This document shows, one piece after another, positions 61,918 through 64,000 of a stretch of 64,000 bases of DNA (position 1 is its first letter; each line of letters starts with the position of its first letter). The translations under genes were made by a program, and so were the position numbers. Origin of the DNA: Saccharospirillum sp040881935 (GTDB lineage Bacteria > Pseudomonadota > Gammaproteobacteria > Pseudomonadales > Natronospirillaceae). The stretch covers positions 62,001 to 126,000 of the forward strand of contig NZ_JBBECH010000017.1 of assembly GCF_040881935.1 (NCBI RefSeq). The letters run 5' to 3'. The notes below the pieces were generated by a model that saw nothing but the letters and a program-made list of their open reading frames with translations, did not search any database and was not told the origin of the DNA.

Positions 61918-62499
61918 ATGACTCAATCCACTCGGATGACACCCCGGAGCAACGGCTTCAACAAGGTGCAAATGCTGGTCATTTTGCTGACGCCGTTACT
62001 GGTAATGGCGTCTTCGACCCTACTCTACTTTTCCGGTTGGCTGACGCCAGATGAACGGGTCAACAAGGGCATTCTGCTGACGCCGGTGCTGCAACTCGAC
62101 GATCTGGGGCTGAACCTCGAAACGGTTAACCCCGAGCGCCAATGGCTAATGGTGCAAACCTCGGCCAACTGCTCGGCCGACTGTGAACAGCAGGTGTACC
62201 TGCAACGACAGACGCATGTGGCGCTGGGTAAAAACGAGCCGCGGATGAAGCGGTTGTTGTTGTCCCGGTCGACCGGCCTGGAGGGGCTGACCGGGCAATA
62301 CCCGGGCCTGGAGATTCACCCGCTGACAGGAGTGTCGGATACGTTTCGCGAGCAGGTGCCCGGGCAATTCAGTGAACAGAACTATGTCTTTATTGTCGAT
62401 CCATTGGGGAATATCCCGCTGTATTTTACGCCCGCCAATACCTTTAATGATCAGTTGGATGATTTGAAAAAGCTGCTGAAATTGTCGACGATCGGCTAA
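61918..62499 (+). CDS. Sco-like membrane protein in the oxidase operon
   Basis: The 193-aa protein has one N-terminal anchor (VQMLVILLTPLLVMASSTLLYF) and a periplasmic domain with a CxxxC pair (ANCSADCEQQVYLQRQTHVALG) in the place where Sco proteins bind copper, then YVFIVDPLGNIPLYF, like the Sco fold's last strands. It matches hypothetical proteins between surf1 and ctaA in Pseudomonas-type genomes (from memory). ATG 61918 has GGAGA upstream; an in-frame start at 61840 overlaps less favourable sequence. It likely acts in copper or thiol handling for the oxidase. Confidence 0.75.
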   Translation: MTQSTRMTPRSNGFNKVQMLVILLTPLLVMASSTLLYFSGWLTPDERVNKGILLTPVLQLDDLGLNLETVNPERQWLMVQTSANCSADCEQQVYLQRQTHVALGKNEPRMKRLLLSRSTGLEGLTGQYPGLEIHPLTGVSDTFREQVPGQFSEQNYVFIVDPLGNIPLYFTPANTFNDQLDDLKKLLKLSTIG

Positions 62500-62570
62500 T
62501 GCGAGATCGGTAACAGTGGATTGCCGGGTGGGCTGTGCCAACCTGACCGAATTATAAGAAAGAGGAATTG

Positions 62571-63587
62571 ATGGTGTCTAGTTATGGTGTAAAACCCGGT
62601 TTTAAACTGGCAGCCTTCGCCACCCTGTTTGCCATCGCTGTCGTGGTGCTCGGGTCCTTTACCCGGCTGGTCGATGCCGGGCTTGGCTGTCCGGACTGGC
62701 CCACCTGTTATGGCCACTTCTGGGCACCGCAAACCGATGAACAGATTAATCGGGCCAACGAAGCGTTTCCGGAAATTCCCGTTGACCTGGAGAAAACCTG
62801 GCCGGAAATGGTGCATCGTTATCTGGCCTCAATCCTTGGCCTGGTGATTCTGATCCTGGCGGTGGTGTCGTTTCGTCATCGGCACCGGCCCGAGCAGCCG
62901 CTTAAATTACCGTTGTTGCTGCTCTTTCTGGTGATTCTTCAGGGAGTCTTTGGTGCCTGGACGGTCACGCTAAAACTTTGGCCCCAGGTGGTTACCGCCC
63001 ATCTACTCGGTGGTTTTGCAACCTTCACTCTGTTGTGGCTTTTAACAATGCGGCTGCAGAGCGCACCTGTCGGGCTGCGGTTTTCCCGTGCGCCCCGTCA
63101 GTTACCAAGGGTGTTGGCGGCGGTGACGTTGGTGGTTGTGGTCGGCCAGGTGTTTCTGGGTGGTTGGACGACGTCCAATTATGCCGCCTTGGCCTGTCCG
63201 GATCTATTTACCTGCCAGACGCAGTGGTGGCCAGAGGCCGATTACGTTGCCGGTTTCGATCTGGCCCACCCCATCGGCCCCAATTACCTGGGTGGTCATC
63301 TGGAGGTGCCCGCCCGCACCGCGATTCATATGGCCCACCGCATTGGCGCCATCGTGACCACGGTACTCTGTCTCTGGCTGTTCTGGCGCCTGATCCAAAT
63401 TCGCTTTGCCGGCCCCGCCGGAGCCCTCTTGCTGATTCTGCTGGCGCAGGTCACACTGGGGTTAAGCAACGTGTATTTCGGTTTACCACTGACCGTCGCG
63501 GTTCTGCACAATCTCGGCGGTGCGCTATTGTTAGCGGCAGTGGCAACCGTCAATTTTATTCTGTATCGAGAGGCCAAGCATGTCTAA
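62571..63587 (+). CDS. ctaA: Heme A synthase
   Basis: The 338-aa protein has eight membrane helices and the CtaA/Cox15 signatures GSFTRLVDAGLGCPDWPTCYG at the N-terminus, VHRYLAS, VTAHLLGGFATF and IHMAHRIGAIV with heme-binding histidines. It oxidises the methyl of heme O to make heme A. ATG 62571 has AGAGGA 5 bp upstream. The next gene, heme O synthase, overlaps its end by 8 bp. Confidence 0.95.
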   Translation: MVSSYGVKPGFKLAAFATLFAIAVVVLGSFTRLVDAGLGCPDWPTCYGHFWAPQTDEQINRANEAFPEIPVDLEKTWPEMVHRYLASILGLVILILAVVSFRHRHRPEQPLKLPLLLLFLVILQGVFGAWTVTLKLWPQVVTAHLLGGFATFTLLWLLTMRLQSAPVGLRFSRAPRQLPRVLAAVTLVVVVGQVFLGGWTTSNYAALACPDLFTCQTQWWPEADYVAGFDLAHPIGPNYLGGHLEVPARTAIHMAHRIGAIVTTVLCLWLFWRLIQIRFAGPAGALLLILLAQVTLGLSNVYFGLPLTVAVLHNLGGALLLAAVATVNFILYREAKHV

Positions 63588-64000
63588 AACAGTAGCGGCC
63601 CCTGTCAGCCACCGTGCCTGGCAAGACTATTACGAGATGACCAAACCCAAGGTGGTCATGTTGATGCTGATCACCGCCTGGGTGGGTATGGCGCTGGCGC
63701 CACAGCAGGGTATGGCGAGCTTGGCCAACTGGGTATTTGGCACCCTGGGTATTGCTGCCCTGGCCGCAGCCGGTGCCGCCTTTAACCATCTGGTCGATCA
63801 TAAGATTGATCAATTGATGGCCCGCACGCATCGTCGGCCGGTAGCGACCGGTCGGGTCAGCCAGCGCAATGGGCTGATCTTCGCGTTCAGCCTGACGCTG
63901 CTCGGTTTTGCCGTATTGATGGTCTTTGTCAATGCCCTGACTGCCTGGCTGACCCTGGCGTCCATGGTTGGTTACGCGGTGATCTACACCGGCTTCCTGA
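63580..64000 (+). CDS. cyoE: Protoheme IX farnesyltransferase (heme O synthase), partial
   Basis: The frame from ATG 63580 runs off the window. It reads MSKTVAAPVSHRAWQDYYEM and continues TKPKVVMLMLITAWVGMALAP, then NHLVDHKIDQLMARTHRRP, the prenyl-diphosphate-binding NxxxDxxxD motif of UbiA/CyoE. It makes heme O from heme B, the substrate of the heme A synthase just upstream. Only the first 140 residues are visible. Confidence 0.95.
   Translation, partial: MSKTVAAPVSHRAWQDYYEMTKPKVVMLMLITAWVGMALAPQQGMASLANWVFGTLGIAALAAAGAAFNHLVDHKIDQLMARTHRRPVATGRVSQRNGLIFAFSLTLLGFAVLMVFVNALTAWLTLASMVGYAVIYTGFL

Overview
The window reads as a chromosomal segment of a gammaproteobacterium. Evidence is the origin block rpmH-rnpA-(yidD remnant)-yidC-mnmE facing dnaA-dnaN-recF-gyrB, the Pseudomonas-like cc4-dsbA and engB neighbourhood, rph/yicC, purEK, and an aa3/caa3-type oxidase operon. 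The ParB-site consensus TGTTCCACGTGGAACA and an origin without GATC sites fit a non-enteric marine-type lineage (Oceanospirillales or Pseudomonadales relatives). That placement is inference from gene content and order; no search was run.

Region 1 (1-8.8 kb) is an accessory defence/toxin-antitoxin island. It holds a 3'-truncated dinD-like fragment, a VapBC45-type pair (DUF433-like antitoxin plus PIN-like toxin), a HigBA-type pair whose antitoxin carries an ImmA/IrrE metallopeptidase domain, a small remnant of a second PIN-like toxin, and a four-gene Wadjet/MksFEBG (JetABCD-like) condensin operon. The condensin ATPase gene is split by a one-base frameshift.

Region 2 (8.8-20.6 kb) is housekeeping: a uracil-DNA glycosylase-like protein, an exported solute-binding-like protein, yicC, rph, prlC, aroE, rep, and a multi-PAS GGDEF-EAL protein. 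Region 3 (20.6-27.1 kb) has a LysE-type exporter, a sugar-efflux-type MFS transporter and three tandem aldo/keto reductases divergent from a LysR regulator. Its intergenic gaps carry unusual compound hairpin repeats. Region 4 (27.1-33.2 kb) has a YHYH-motif outer-membrane-like protein, a SEC-C/UPF0149 protein, a DUF1244 protein, yciH, a DsbA-family oxidoreductase, a renalase-like flavoprotein, ribA and a monoacylglycerol-lipase-like hydrolase.

Region 5 (33.2-45 kb) is the replication origin. The gap between rpmH and dnaA holds five DnaA-box-like 9-mers and an AT-rich stretch. The dnaA-dnaN-recF-gyrB genes run to the right. Three parS-like palindromes lie between 41.4 and 44.8 kb, one of them inside recF. 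The gap after gyrB holds another compound hairpin element inside a perfect 15-bp inverted repeat whose unit recurs 780 bp away.

Region 6 (45-56 kb) has a peroxiredoxin, a GNAT acetyltransferase, a 7TM hybrid histidine kinase, an endonuclease/exonuclease/phosphatase-family protein, dsbA, cytochrome c4, engB, yheV, purEK, an unrecognised 202-aa protein and a MATE transporter. Region 7 (56.4-64 kb) is a cytochrome c oxidase operon: ctaC (with a heme c domain), ctaD, ctaG, ctaE, surf1, an Sco-like membrane protein, ctaA and the start of the heme O synthase gene, which runs off the window. A small convergent DUF2909 gene interrupts it.
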